64,000 nucleotides of DNA. It comes from Cerasicoccus sp. TK19100 (lineage in GTDB: Bacteria; Verrucomicrobiota; Verrucomicrobiia; Opitutales; Cerasicoccaceae). The position numbers and the translations under genes are program-made. The notes below the pieces were generated by a model that had not been told where the DNA came from, did no database searches, and saw only the letters and a program-made list of their open reading frames with translations. Where the stretch lies: assembly GCF_027257155.1 (NCBI RefSeq), contig NZ_JAPWDU010000002.1, positions 620,001 through 684,000 of the forward strand. Reading direction: 5' to 3'. This document shows, one piece after another, positions 28,345-36,955 of the stretch (position 1 is its first letter; every line of letters starts with the position of its first letter).

Positions 28345-30267
28345 CTACCAGAAGATCACGTATAGCGCCAACGTCGCGACCACGACAACGCATCCCCAGA
28401 ACTTGGCGGATTTCGAGCTCTCCATTTCGATCTGCTCATTCACGGGCATTGTCACTGGCTCCTTCAGAGGGTTAACCAAGGTCAACACCAGCAGCACTGT
28501 GCACACAACGCCGAAGCAGATGGCCATCCGGTTCAAGAAGGCGATTTCTGGGGCTACCATTTTTAGCCCACCATAAAGCAAGAAATTTAACAAAATACCC
28601 AGCCAGCCTGCGTAGCGCGGGCATCGCTTCGCGAGAAAGCCAAACAGGAAGACCGCGAGTATACCCGGACTGAGAAAGCCCTGAAACTCCTGAATAAAGT
28701 TGTAGATCCCACCGAATTGTGGGCTTCCCAGATTGGGTGCGATGAATCCTGCCACCAGCACAAACAACACCACAAACACCCGGCCAGCACGGACCAATTC
28801 ACCCTGGCTCGCTTTGCCGCGCACCTTGTCATAGATGTCCATGGTCGCAATCGTCGAAGCCGAGTTTAGCATTGAGGCAAGCGATGAAACAACGGCACCA
28901 AAAATCGCCGCCAACACGAACCAGGCGATGCCGGGCTTCAGCAAATTTCGCAGCAAGGTGGGGAACGCCGAGTCGTAATCATAGCCCGCCAACGCCACGC
29001 CGATCTTCCCCGGGTCGGCTTGGCTGAGCAATTCTGCGTTCACCACATGCCAATTACTTTGCGATGCAGAGTTATCCAACTCATTATTCAGCAATCCCGC
29101 ATTATGCTGCACGACTAGTTGGGCTTCAGCCGGATTGAGCCGCGCGAATTCTTCGCTGAACGGAATGAGCACATCCTGCCTTGCCTCGACCATGGCCAGA
29201 ATGGGCGCGTTTTTAACCGCCGCTTGTTCGCGGAGATCATCCGCAAATAAATGAAACGCTAATATGCCGGGAATCACCACAATAAAGGGAATCAGCAGCT
29301 TGAGCCCGGCCGCGAACACGATCCCTTTCTGCCCCTCGGCCAAAGACTTCGAGCCCAGCGTCCGCTGCATGATGTATTGGTTCAAGCCCCAGTAGAAAAA
29401 GTTCGGTATCCAAAGACCAATAATCAATGCCGTCCAGGGGATTGAAGCATCGTCGCTGGGCCGAATCATGTGCATTTTCCCACCCGCCCCATTCTCGCCG
29501 GTTACGGCGGGGCCATCGGTCAGATGAAATAAGCGCGCGATAGGACCCGCCTGCTCCAGGTCTTCCAAAGTCGCCGGCGATGTGTGTACCTTGTTCGCCA
29601 TCAGTTTTTCCGCAGGCATTTCGCCCAGTGTTTGGAATGCGAAAAACATCACCATCGCACCGCCAAGGATCAGCGCCGATCCCCATATCAAGTCCGTCCA
29701 GGCACAAGCCTTCAATCCTCCGATAAACACATAAGCTGCCGCAGCAATGGCGATGATCCAGCAGCCAACGGTCAAGTTACCCAAGTCCAAGCCGAGCAGC
29801 GACACGTCGACAAAGAACACACTGATCACTTTTGCCCCCGAATAAATAACGGATGCCGTCGGCACGCCAACGAGGATCACCATCGTCGCCACGGCCATGA
29901 TCATGCGCGACAGCAAGCCGTAACGATACTCAAGAAACTCCGGCACCGTGTAGATACCGCAACGCAGCAAACGGGGCAAAAATAGAAACGCAATGACCAC
30001 GAGCGTGATCGCTGCCATCCATTCATACGAAGCGATAGCCAGGCCGAGCCAGTCGGCTGCCTGCCCGCTCATGCCCACAAATTGCTCGGTGGAAATATTT
30101 GCTGCGATCAGCGAAAAACCGACCAGCCACCAGGACAGACCACGGCCCGCCAAAAAATAGTCGCTGGCATCCTTCGGCGCTTCGCCAGGATCGCGGCTTT
30201 TCCAAAGGCCGAAGCCGATGACGCCAATTACGGACACAAAGAAGAGAATGATATCAAGCGTACTCAT
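28345..30267 (-). CDS. SSS-family sodium:sugar symporter (SGLT-like)
   Basis: A 640-aa inner-membrane protein of the solute:sodium symporter family, with about 14 hydrophobic segments. Typical blocks are DASDYFLAGRGLSWWLVGFSLIAANISTEQFVGMSG, FLPRLLRCGIYTVPEFLEYRYG and the later AIFGAVVSSLASMLNSASTIATMDIYDK, all characteristic of SGLT-type sugar transporters. Between two helices lies an unusually long hydrophilic loop of about 90 residues (around 330-420). It probably takes up a monosaccharide or small oligosaccharide with sodium. It follows the TonB-like PA14 protein by 33 bp in the same direction, so both are expected to share the operator at 31514. The substrate cannot be read from the sequence; the regulon suggests a glucan product. 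Confidence 0.88.
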   Translation of the reverse strand: MSTLDIILFFVSVIGVIGFGLWKSRDPGEAPKDASDYFLAGRGLSWWLVGFSLIAANISTEQFVGMSGQAADWLGLAIASYEWMAAITLVVIAFLFLPRLLRCGIYTVPEFLEYRYGLLSRMIMAVATMVILVGVPTASVIYSGAKVISVFFVDVSLLGLDLGNLTVGCWIIAIAAAAYVFIGGLKACAWTDLIWGSALILGGAMVMFFAFQTLGEMPAEKLMANKVHTSPATLEDLEQAGPIARLFHLTDGPAVTGENGAGGKMHMIRPSDDASIPWTALIIGLWIPNFFYWGLNQYIMQRTLGSKSLAEGQKGIVFAAGLKLLIPFIVVIPGILAFHLFADDLREQAAVKNAPILAMVEARQDVLIPFSEEFARLNPAEAQLVVQHNAGLLNNELDNSASQSNWHVVNAELLSQADPGKIGVALAGYDYDSAFPTLLRNLLKPGIAWFVLAAIFGAVVSSLASMLNSASTIATMDIYDKVRGKASQGELVRAGRVFVVLFVLVAGFIAPNLGSPQFGGIYNFIQEFQGFLSPGILAVFLFGFLAKRCPRYAGWLGILLNFLLYGGLKMVAPEIAFLNRMAICFGVVCTVLLVLTLVNPLKEPVTMPVNEQIEMESSKSAKFWGCVVVVATLALYVIFW

Positions 30268-30300
30268 GATATTGAAATGGGAGAATATTGTCCGCGGGCT

Positions 30301-31422
30301 TTACTGGATGCGCGCGAAACTGGGCCCTTTCAGGCTCATCAGGGACTGCTCATGGCCTATCTCCGCCATGAGCTGCTGCTCGAAACCGGGCGGCAGCGGA
30401 GTCATCTTAAAGATCGGCAAAATCGGTCGTCCATCCTGGGCTTTTGGATACTCTTTGTCTTTTTCCTCAACGAGAAGATAGGTCGAGAAATGACCGCCCG
30501 GCTCTTCACCAATGAGGATTTCTATCTTTAGCTTGCGGCCTTCCTGCACATTAATCCAGTCGCCCACCGCGAGTGAGCCATTGCCAATATTATACTTCCG
30601 GTTCAGCTCGGGCTCACTCGATTCCCAGTCGGTGTAATTACGCGGGTGAAACGAACCATCGAGCACGATGCGGCCATTGACCCTGACGATTAATACATCG
30701 TCGGCGAATCCCCAGAAGCGCAGCTTTCCGCTAAAAGGCGGCGTGATCTGGCCTTCATAATGCGCCAGCCATTGCGAGGGCTGCACCTCCTCCGCCACCC
30801 CAAACGCAGCGGGTGCCTGATCAGCCATCCGGTGCGGTATCAAAAGCGTTGAAGCATACAGCTTGCGGTCTGCCTGATAAAAACGCTTGAGCTGCCCCAT
30901 CGGCCAGGAGCCGGTCGCATAGCGGCGCACAAACTCCTTGTAGTCCGTCGATCGTGGCTCACGGTTGGGCGACTGCTTGAGATCGAAGAAAGCCCCGGCC
31001 AAGTCAAAACCGCCCGACTGCGTGTTGCCGAACAAAGACTCCAGCGTTAGCTTGGGCATCTCCTGCTGAATCGCGAGGCCGCCCCCGCCAAAGCCACCGA
31101 AACCCACGCGGCTGTCCACGGAAGGCATGCTGATATCGACCGAATCAAGGTCGGTCATTTTAATGTCCTTCACCGCGATACGCGACTTGGTTGGCCGCAT
31201 CATGTCATTTCGAAGAGAGACCGGAAACCGCTGAGGCGGTGGCGGCGGAGCTACCTCTGGCGGTGCCTCCAGCTCCGGCGGCGCGGACTTTGCGTTCTCC
31301 CAAATGATGACACTACCCAGCACCACCAAGCCCAATAAATGGGCAAGAAAACTAACGACTAGAACTACGTAAACGGGTTTGCGGTTTTTGGGCTTACTCA
31401 TGGGGTGCAAGCGAAGAGCCAT
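30301..31422 (-). CDS. TonB-like N-terminus joined to a PA14-like domain
   Basis: A 373-aa single-pass membrane protein. A short cytoplasmic N-terminus (KPKNRK) precedes a membrane helix (about 17-42), then a proline-rich segment (ELEAPPEVAPPPPPQRFP), an arrangement like TonB. Instead of a TonB C-terminal domain, the periplasmic part (about 175-340) contains a PA14-like beta fold: WLAHYEGQITPPFSGKLRFWGFADDVLIVRVNG. PA14 domains bind carbohydrate, so this may be a periplasmic sugar-binding anchor. It precedes the SSS symporter by 33 bp, and a perfect copy of the operator lies 92 bp upstream. ATG 31401 (MSKPKNRK) is an equally possible start. No TonB gene sits beside the distant exbB-exbD pair, but I would not call this a TonB without a C-terminal domain match. 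Confidence 0.68.
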   Translation of the reverse strand: MALRLHPMSKPKNRKPVYVVLVVSFLAHLLGLVVLGSVIIWENAKSAPPELEAPPEVAPPPPPQRFPVSLRNDMMRPTKSRIAVKDIKMTDLDSVDISMPSVDSRVGFGGFGGGGLAIQQEMPKLTLESLFGNTQSGGFDLAGAFFDLKQSPNREPRSTDYKEFVRRYATGSWPMGQLKRFYQADRKLYASTLLIPHRMADQAPAAFGVAEEVQPSQWLAHYEGQITPPFSGKLRFWGFADDVLIVRVNGRIVLDGSFHPRNYTDWESSEPELNRKYNIGNGSLAVGDWINVQEGRKLKIEILIGEEPGGHFSTYLLVEEKDKEYPKAQDGRPILPIFKMTPLPPGFEQQLMAEIGHEQSLMSLKGPSFARIQ

Positions 31423-31773
31423 GCGAGGGGTTTTAGAAAACGGACGCTGAAAGTATAAATCTCCAACACTCTTAACTCATTTGAGTCCTGAATCGCCCGT
31501 GAAGCAAGCAAAATTGCAATTTAATGCAATTTTACAGTACCATGCAACCCTTCCCCTCCCATAAATTCGCTCCCCAAAAGTTCGATCTCAGGACAAGGTA
31601 GGTCAGGCGCGACACATCCATTTCTTCCTGCACACCAATGGCGACCTACTTCGACATCGTTCACGAGACGCGAAAGGTCAGCTGGGATTGCCATGGAAAT
31701 TGAAGAACACCTCTTTTTCACGAATTAGCGGCTGACAAGATTGCCGACATCAGCAAGTATGGATAACGCATAA
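31423..31773. other. Divergent intergenic region with operator
   Basis: Between the TonB-like gene (minus) and the TPR membrane gene (plus). Its only recognised signal is the operator at 31514-31529. A 66-codon minus-strand frame (31521-31721) overlaps the operator and shows no protein-like features, so I do not call it. Confidence 0.6.
31514..31529. promoter_or_regulatory. Putative LacI-family operator upstream of the TonB-like/SSS operon
   Basis: TTGCAATTTAATGCAA, identical over 18 bp (including the next TT) to the copy upstream of GH81, 92 bp before the ATG at 31422. Confidence 0.7.
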
Positions 31774-33870
31774 ATGGACGATAACCCGAGCAAGCTACGA
31801 TACATTTTCTGGTTGATAGGCAACTGGTTCGCCGACATCTGGCATTTCCTGCGCTTTGGCCTGCGCGATGGCTTCATCCGCTTACTCGATACACTGGACC
31901 ATACCTGGCATGAGATTACCAGTTGGTTTGGCTCCGGCCGCGAACGGGCCAAAGCCGCTCAGGCGGATCGACGGGAGCAGGCTGAACGCATGAGAATGGG
32001 CCTACTGGCGAGTATGGCCGTCATTTGGGATTTTATCCTCTGGCTCATCCGGGCCCCCTTTCGCTTCGTTGCCTGGCTGTGGAAGCTGTTTCAAATCATG
32101 CGGGAAATGTCCTTCCGCGCAGCCTGTGCGGAAGCCTGGGGCAGCTACCGGGAGCTGGTCGATCGGGCACTAGACCATGGGATGCTCCTGCTTTACCGTT
32201 TCCTCGATACACGCTGGTGGGTAAAGCTCTGCCTGAGCGTCATTTTCATCAGCGGCATGGCGGCAGTTATTTTCGGCCCATGGGCGATTCGCTACAGTAA
32301 GGAGATCCGCAGCCAATCGATGCTCGAAGAGGCGCTGGCGCTGCGCGAGGAGGGCCTGACAGAAAAAGCATTTTGGAAAAGCCGCGCCGCGGCGATGCTG
32401 GCCCTCGACAACGAAGAGGCGCTCGACCTGATCATCGAACTATCCGAAGAACTTCGCTCCCCGGAGACTCTCTGGTGGGTAGAGCGCAAGGCAAAGCAAG
32501 AGAATTACACTGAGGAATCGCTAGCAAAAGTCATTGAAATTGCCGCATATCTGCAAAGCCCTCAGGCGGGCACGAAGTACCTCAGCATGCTGCAGGAGCG
32601 CTATCCCGACAGCGATCAAATCACAGAAGGTCAGCTACGACTGCTGATGTCTGTAGGGCGCCGCTTGGAGGCGATCAAGCTCGCCCAACAAGCCTTCAAA
32701 CGCGGTGAAGACGGCCCCATGGTGCACGAAGTCCTAACCACTAACCTCATCAACACCAACGAGCCCGGCGCAATCGAGCGCACGCGGAAGCACCTCCAGG
32801 AAAATCTTTATCGCACGGATGAATCCGGCTACGCGCTCCAGCGCCTCATCCTCTCAAATGCGCGCACGTTGTCTGATGAAGTCCGCGAAAGCATCGATTA
32901 CTCCCGGCTGATCGAAGCCCTGCGCCAACAGGAAGAAGTCGAAAGCGTTTACATCGCCATCGCAGTCTGCCTGGCCATGGAGGAGGGCCTGATCTCCAGG
33001 CAGCAGGCCATAGACGCCCTCTTGGCTGAGTATGACGCCCAAGAATACAGTGAGCAACTGGACGCCATTAAAATTGCCTGCCATTTTGGCCTTTACGAAA
33101 TACTGGACCAAGCCGAGGAAGACCAATCTGCGCCGATCAACTTTCGCATCGAAAGACTGCTTCTCGGCGCAGAGCCTGACCTCGCCGCAGCCATGGCCCT
33201 CGCAGAGAGCTCAGCTGCTGAATTGAGCCCGATGGATCGTGACTTCTGGCGCGCCATTTTCGCCGGAGAACAAGGAGACTTCCAGCGGTATTCATTCCTC
33301 CTGCAGCAGAGTATCGACTTCGCCACTGAGCCGGGCGATTTGGATTACATGCAGCGCATCATCACGGCAATTGGCACGCCGGACCAAAAAATGGAGTTCT
33401 ACAATCTGCTCTTTCGTTATTTTCCGGGCAATCCAGTCACCACGATTCAGAGCATTGACTACGCCTACCGGCACGGCACGGACGAAAACGTCAGCAAACT
33501 CATCCAGCAAATGCCAATCGATTCGCTCAAGCAATATCCCTCCAACCAGCTTTTCCTGATCTACCTAAAAGCACTCTATCAGCGAGATCTGGATGCCTGC
33601 CGCATCCAGGGCGAGCGACTGGTCATGGAATATCCAACCGATGCCCTATACTACGTAGTGCTTGCGTTTACCTACGTGCAGTCCGGCCAACCGGAGCTAG
33701 CGCGTGAGTTGCTCGGCACGATTCCACCTACGGGATACGAAATCATGCCCCCATTTGTTCGGCTAAGCCTTGCCGCAACTGGCTATACCGATGCCCTCCC
33801 CGCGCCAGAGGCCCTGTATCAGGATCGAGAACGTGAGCTGGCCATGAAGCTACGCCCTCTGGCAAACTAA
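31774..33870 (+). CDS. TPR-repeat inner-membrane protein of unknown function
   Basis: A 698-aa protein. The N-terminal third has amphipathic, Trp/Phe-rich segments (RYIFWLIGNWFADIWHFLRFG; WDFILWLIRAPFRFVAWLWKLFQ) and one strong membrane helix (about 151-172, WVKLCLSVIFISGMAAVIFGPWAI). The remainder, probably exposed to the periplasm, is all-helical with TPR/alpha-solenoid repeats, for example EALALREEGLTEKAFWKSRAAAMLALDNEEA and AFTYVQSGQPELARELLGTIPP. It is probably a scaffold protein; no enzyme motif is visible. DUF456 follows 9 bp downstream, so they are likely cotranscribed. It is not obviously part of the glucan regulon, although the divergent operator lies 245 bp upstream. Confidence 0.75.
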   Translation: MDDNPSKLRYIFWLIGNWFADIWHFLRFGLRDGFIRLLDTLDHTWHEITSWFGSGRERAKAAQADRREQAERMRMGLLASMAVIWDFILWLIRAPFRFVAWLWKLFQIMREMSFRAACAEAWGSYRELVDRALDHGMLLLYRFLDTRWWVKLCLSVIFISGMAAVIFGPWAIRYSKEIRSQSMLEEALALREEGLTEKAFWKSRAAAMLALDNEEALDLIIELSEELRSPETLWWVERKAKQENYTEESLAKVIEIAAYLQSPQAGTKYLSMLQERYPDSDQITEGQLRLLMSVGRRLEAIKLAQQAFKRGEDGPMVHEVLTTNLINTNEPGAIERTRKHLQENLYRTDESGYALQRLILSNARTLSDEVRESIDYSRLIEALRQQEEVESVYIAIAVCLAMEEGLISRQQAIDALLAEYDAQEYSEQLDAIKIACHFGLYEILDQAEEDQSAPINFRIERLLLGAEPDLAAAMALAESSAAELSPMDRDFWRAIFAGEQGDFQRYSFLLQQSIDFATEPGDLDYMQRIITAIGTPDQKMEFYNLLFRYFPGNPVTTIQSIDYAYRHGTDENVSKLIQQMPIDSLKQYPSNQLFLIYLKALYQRDLDACRIQGERLVMEYPTDALYYVVLAFTYVQSGQPELARELLGTIPPTGYEIMPPFVRLSLAATGYTDALPAPEALYQDRERELAMKLRPLAN

Positions 33871-33879
33871 ACGTTCATC

Positions 33880-34404
33880 ATGGAAATTGAACACCATTGG
33901 CTCGCGCTCAGCGTGACCTTCCTGATTTTCCTTATCGGGCTGCTAGGCTCGCTGCTGCCGGTGATTCCTGGCTGCTTCGTGGTCTGGCTTGGCGCGTTGA
34001 TTTACTGGCTTTGGGTGCCCGAGGGCGGCGTTGGGCTGGTCTATATTTTGAGCACAGCCGGGCTCGTCATCCTGGCGCAGTTATTGGATTTCATCGCAAG
34101 CTACTACGGCGCTCGAAAATTCGGTGGCACTTGGCGCGGCGGCGTTGGCGCATTGCTCGGGGCAATCTTCGGTCCGCTGCTTTTGTCCCTGATTCCAGGC
34201 ATTGGCACGATCGCAGGCCTGATCCTGGGGCCGATCATTGGTGCCGTGCTTGGTGAGCTGTCCGCCGGGCGCACCTTTAAAGAAGGGGGCAAGGCCGGTT
34301 TTGGCACCGTCGTCGGTGGGCTGGTTTCCTTCGCGATGAAGTTTGCTATCGCCGTTGCAATGATCGGCTGGTTCTGCTTCGAGGTATTCTTTACGCGCCC
34401 CTAG
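33880..34404 (+). CDS. DUF456 family small membrane protein
   Basis: A 174-aa integral membrane protein with about five hydrophobic segments and glycine-rich stretches typical of DUF456: LLGSLLPVIPGCFVVWLGALIYW at the N-terminus, YYGARKFGGTWRGGVGALLGAIFGPLLL in the centre, and a final GWFCFEVFF helix. Function in the family is unknown. It is 9 bp after the TPR protein gene and its 3' end overlaps the convergent gene by 4 bp. Confidence 0.85.
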   Translation: MEIEHHWLALSVTFLIFLIGLLGSLLPVIPGCFVVWLGALIYWLWVPEGGVGLVYILSTAGLVILAQLLDFIASYYGARKFGGTWRGGVGALLGAIFGPLLLSLIPGIGTIAGLILGPIIGAVLGELSAGRTFKEGGKAGFGTVVGGLVSFAMKFAIAVAMIGWFCFEVFFTRP

Positions 34405-34898
34405 CGAACCTCCGGGTCGACCTCGAACTTCCCGCCGCCAAAGCACTTTACGGCGAAAATTACGATCCACAACAAGCCGTAAGCCAGCCCTAGAATGACG
34501 CCGAGATCAACGATCCCGCGCCAAGGCTGAGGCAGCTGGCGGACGAGAATAATCAGGATGATGATGCCGGTCGTCAGGCTCCAGGTCACTATTTTGCGCT
34601 TCTTGGTCGCATGGAAAAACGCCATGCAAAACAGTGGTGCCAGCAGCACGTGCAGTGGCTTCGGGTTCTCCGAAAGGTATTTGGCTCGCGCGACCACTCG
34701 CGGAGAAAATTGCTTCTGAAAGCCGCGATAGCCCTCGCCGACCAGCATAAAGACCGACCAGCCAATCGTGATCAGCCATTGGAAAAGTGTCAACTGGTCG
34801 GAATACGCCTCGACCACGTAGGGCGTCAGGCGGAACACCGCGCTGCCAATGATGCAAAAGACGCCGCCAAGGCCCCAAAATATCGCCAGGTATCGCAT
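34401..34898 (-). CDS. Small integral membrane protein of unknown function
   Basis: A 165-aa protein with four likely membrane helices: ILAIFWGLGGVFCIIGSAVF-like N-terminus, LTLFQWLITIGWSVFMLV, VTWSLTTGIIILIILV and VILGLAYGLLWIVIFAV. Between helices two and three lies a basic segment (GYRGFQKQFSPRVVARAKYL). No known family is recognised. It is 8 bp downstream of coaD and probably cotranscribed with it. It overlaps DUF456 tail-to-tail by 4 bp. Confidence 0.7.
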   Translation of the reverse strand: MRYLAIFWGLGGVFCIIGSAVFRLTPYVVEAYSDQLTLFQWLITIGWSVFMLVGEGYRGFQKQFSPRVVARAKYLSENPKPLHVLLAPLFCMAFFHATKKRKIVTWSLTTGIIILIILVRQLPQPWRGIVDLGVILGLAYGLLWIVIFAVKCFGGGKFEVDPEVR

Positions 34899-34906
34899 GC
34901 GCCCGG

Positions 34907-35395
34907 TTACGCCTGAGAGGGGTATTTTTCGCGCAGAGCTTCCATCGCGCGGGCTGGCACAAAGTGCTCAATACGGTCGACATCGAAGTTCGCCACGGCT
35001 TTCACAATGTTGGAGCTCGTGTAGAAATACTCCTGGTTGGGCATGAGGAAAATTGTCTCAATATCGTCGGCAAGGTGTCGGTTCATCTGCGCCATTTGAA
35101 ACTCGTATTCGAAGTCGGAAATCGCCCGCAAGCCACGCACCAGCGCCACCGCGCCCAGGCTCCGAGCGAAATCAACCGTCAGGCCTTGAAGCAACTGGAC
35201 GCTGACTCCGGGCATCTCGGCGGTAATTTCCTTCACCAGTGCCACGCGTTCATCCAGCGTAAAAATCGGGCTCTTGGGATCGTTGGGGGCCACCGCCACC
35301 ACAACTTCGTCGAAGAGTAGCTTGGCTCGTGCGAGCACGTCGAGGTGCCCATTGGTGATGGGATCAAAAGTGCCTGGGTAGATAGCGCGGCGCAT
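34907..35395 (-). CDS. coaD: Phosphopantetheine adenylyltransferase
   Basis: A 162-aa enzyme of coenzyme A synthesis, transferring AMP from ATP to 4'-phosphopantetheine to give dephospho-CoA. The nucleotidyltransferase signature YPGTFDPITNGH (6-17) is complete, as are the family blocks VRGLRAISDFEYEFQMAQMN and the C-terminal YFYTSSNIVKAVANF. Length is normal for bacterial CoaD. It is transcribed together with the small membrane protein 8 bp downstream. Assignment is secure. Confidence 0.97.
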   Translation of the reverse strand: MRRAIYPGTFDPITNGHLDVLARAKLLFDEVVVAVAPNDPKSPIFTLDERVALVKEITAEMPGVSVQLLQGLTVDFARSLGAVALVRGLRAISDFEYEFQMAQMNRHLADDIETIFLMPNQEYFYTSSNIVKAVANFDVDRIEHFVPARAMEALREKYPSQA

Positions 35396-35564
35396 AGCAA
35401 GAGCATGCCCCGCCCTTTACGCGAATCAAGGAAATAGCGGCGCAGTAAACTCACCGCATCCCCCCCAGCAACCTACCGCTAAAGAGGCCCTACTCCTCGC
35501 CACCCCGCATCGCAGATTCATTTTAAACTTTAACCCGTCGCGCCGTGCCTATTTCCTCCCAGCC

Positions 35565-36323
35565 ATGGCACGCTTGAAAGACATCGTCGAATACTGTGAT
35601 CAACGCACGCACCGCGAAGAGATTAAAGACTTCCCAGGTGCCATGAACGGCCTGCAATTCGAGAACCACGGCGACGTGGGTAAAGTCGGTGCTGCGGTCG
35701 ACGCCGGCCTCATCCCCTTTGAAATGGCGGCCGATAAAGGGATCGATTTCCTAATCGTTCACCACGGCATGTTCTGGAACAAACCTGCGCCGATCGTTGG
35801 CCAGCTCCGCAAAAAACTCCTCGTGCTCTTGGCCAACAACATCGCCGTTTACAGCTCACACCTGCCGCTGGACTGCCATCCGCAGATCGGCAACAACGCC
35901 ATCCTTGCGCGCAAGCTCGGCCTCAAGGTCGATGGCGGCTTCGTTCGCTACGAGGGGCACGATATCGCCGTGACCGCCCCGGCGACTGACGGCCACCGCG
36001 ACCACCTCAAGGACAAGCTGCAAAAGCTGTTCCCCGACACCCTGACGTGCATCGAAGCCGGCCCGGCCAACATCCGCCGCGTGGGCATCCTCACTGGCAG
36101 CGGTCGCTCAGCGATCCCCGAGCTGAAAAGCCGCGGCATCGATACCTTCATCACCGGCGAGCTCAAGCAGGAGCATTTTAACATCGCCCAGGAGGAGGAG
36201 ATCAACCTCTACCTCGGCGGCCACTACGCCACGGAAACGTTTGGCGTCAGCGCTCTCGCTGCCGATGTTGCGGAAAAGTTCAGCCTCGACTGGGAGTTCA
36301 TCGACACCGGTTGTCCGCTTTAG
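35565..36323 (+). CDS. Nif3-like dinuclear metal center protein
   Basis: A 252-aa cytoplasmic protein of the Nif3/YbgI (GTP cyclohydrolase 1 type 2 homologue) family, which forms toroidal hexamers with a two-metal site. The metal-binding residues are in FLIVHHGMFW (His66, His67), the SHLPLDCHP block near 100, and GGHYATETFG near the C-terminus. The short form lacks the inserted PII-like domain. The biological reaction of the family is not settled. The leader is pyrimidine-rich (TTTCCTCCCAGCC before ATG). Confidence 0.92.
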   Translation: MARLKDIVEYCDQRTHREEIKDFPGAMNGLQFENHGDVGKVGAAVDAGLIPFEMAADKGIDFLIVHHGMFWNKPAPIVGQLRKKLLVLLANNIAVYSSHLPLDCHPQIGNNAILARKLGLKVDGGFVRYEGHDIAVTAPATDGHRDHLKDKLQKLFPDTLTCIEAGPANIRRVGILTGSGRSAIPELKSRGIDTFITGELKQEHFNIAQEEEINLYLGGHYATETFGVSALAADVAEKFSLDWEFIDTGCPL

Positions 36324-36342
36324 CCGCTCGCGTAGCGAGGGA

Positions 36343-36478
36343 GATTAAAGGAAAAAGATTAAAGATTAAAGTTCGGCCAGAAAGCTATGTTAAGACGGTA
36401 AGTCAGTTGAATTGAATGAGCCCTTAGCTGTTTAAAATACGCCCACCCTTTTTCCTTTTTCCTTTAATCTTTTTCCTC
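36343..36478. repeat. Paired complementary low-complexity arms between nif3-like gene and aroQ
   Basis: Left arm 36343-36371 is built from GATTAAAG and GAAAAA units; right arm 36448-36478 is built from CTTTTTCC and CTTTAATC, its imperfect complement. They are separated by about 76 bp and end a few bases before the aroQ ATG. The same design, with the same words, recurs at 41231-41340. Confidence 0.75.
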
Positions 36479-36490
36479 TACCTTCCCCTC

Positions 36491-36940
36491 ATGAAATTCG
36501 GCATCCTCAACGGCCCCAACCTGAACCGACTCGGCAAACGCGAGCCCGCCATCTACGGTTCGCAGACGCTGGCTGACCTCGAAGACCTGATTGAGGCCAA
36601 GGCCGAGGAGCTTGGTGTGGTTGTCGATTGCTTCCAGTCCAACCACGAGGGCGACATGGTCGAGAAGATCCACCATTGGGCGGAGGACAAGTTTGACGGC
36701 TTCGTGCTCAATGGTGCCGCCTACACCCACACCTCCGTTGCCCTGCGTGACGCCATCGCCAGCAGCGATCTGGCCTTCGTCGAAGTCCACATTTCCAATA
36801 TCTACGCGCGCGAGGAATTTCGCAAGCACTCCTACACCGCGCCTCTGGCCAAGGGCGTCATCACCGGCCTCGGCCTCAACGGCTACCTCTACGCCCTCGA
36901 TTGGCTGGCCAAGCATCCCAGCGCACCGGACTTGGTTTAG
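36491..36940 (+). CDS. aroQ: Type II 3-dehydroquinate dehydratase
   Basis: A 149-aa shikimate-pathway enzyme converting 3-dehydroquinate to 3-dehydroshikimate; the active form is a dodecamer. Family signatures are ILNGPNLNRLGKREPAIYG with the catalytic Tyr22, NGAAYTHTSVALRDA, and EVHISN with catalytic His100. Length is typical. A CT-rich leader (CCTCTACCTTCCCCTC) precedes the ATG in place of a Shine-Dalgarno sequence. The GNAT gene starts 15 bp downstream. Confidence 0.96.
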   Translation: MKFGILNGPNLNRLGKREPAIYGSQTLADLEDLIEAKAEELGVVVDCFQSNHEGDMVEKIHHWAEDKFDGFVLNGAAYTHTSVALRDAIASSDLAFVEVHISNIYAREEFRKHSYTAPLAKGVITGLGLNGYLYALDWLAKHPSAPDLV

Positions 36941-36955
36941 ACCAAAGTCACATCC

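Noticed and set aside
31521-31721. A 66-codon minus-strand ORF upstream of the TonB-like gene.
   Set aside because: It ends inside the operator, has no Shine-Dalgarno sequence or recognisable feature, and lies where the promoter should be.
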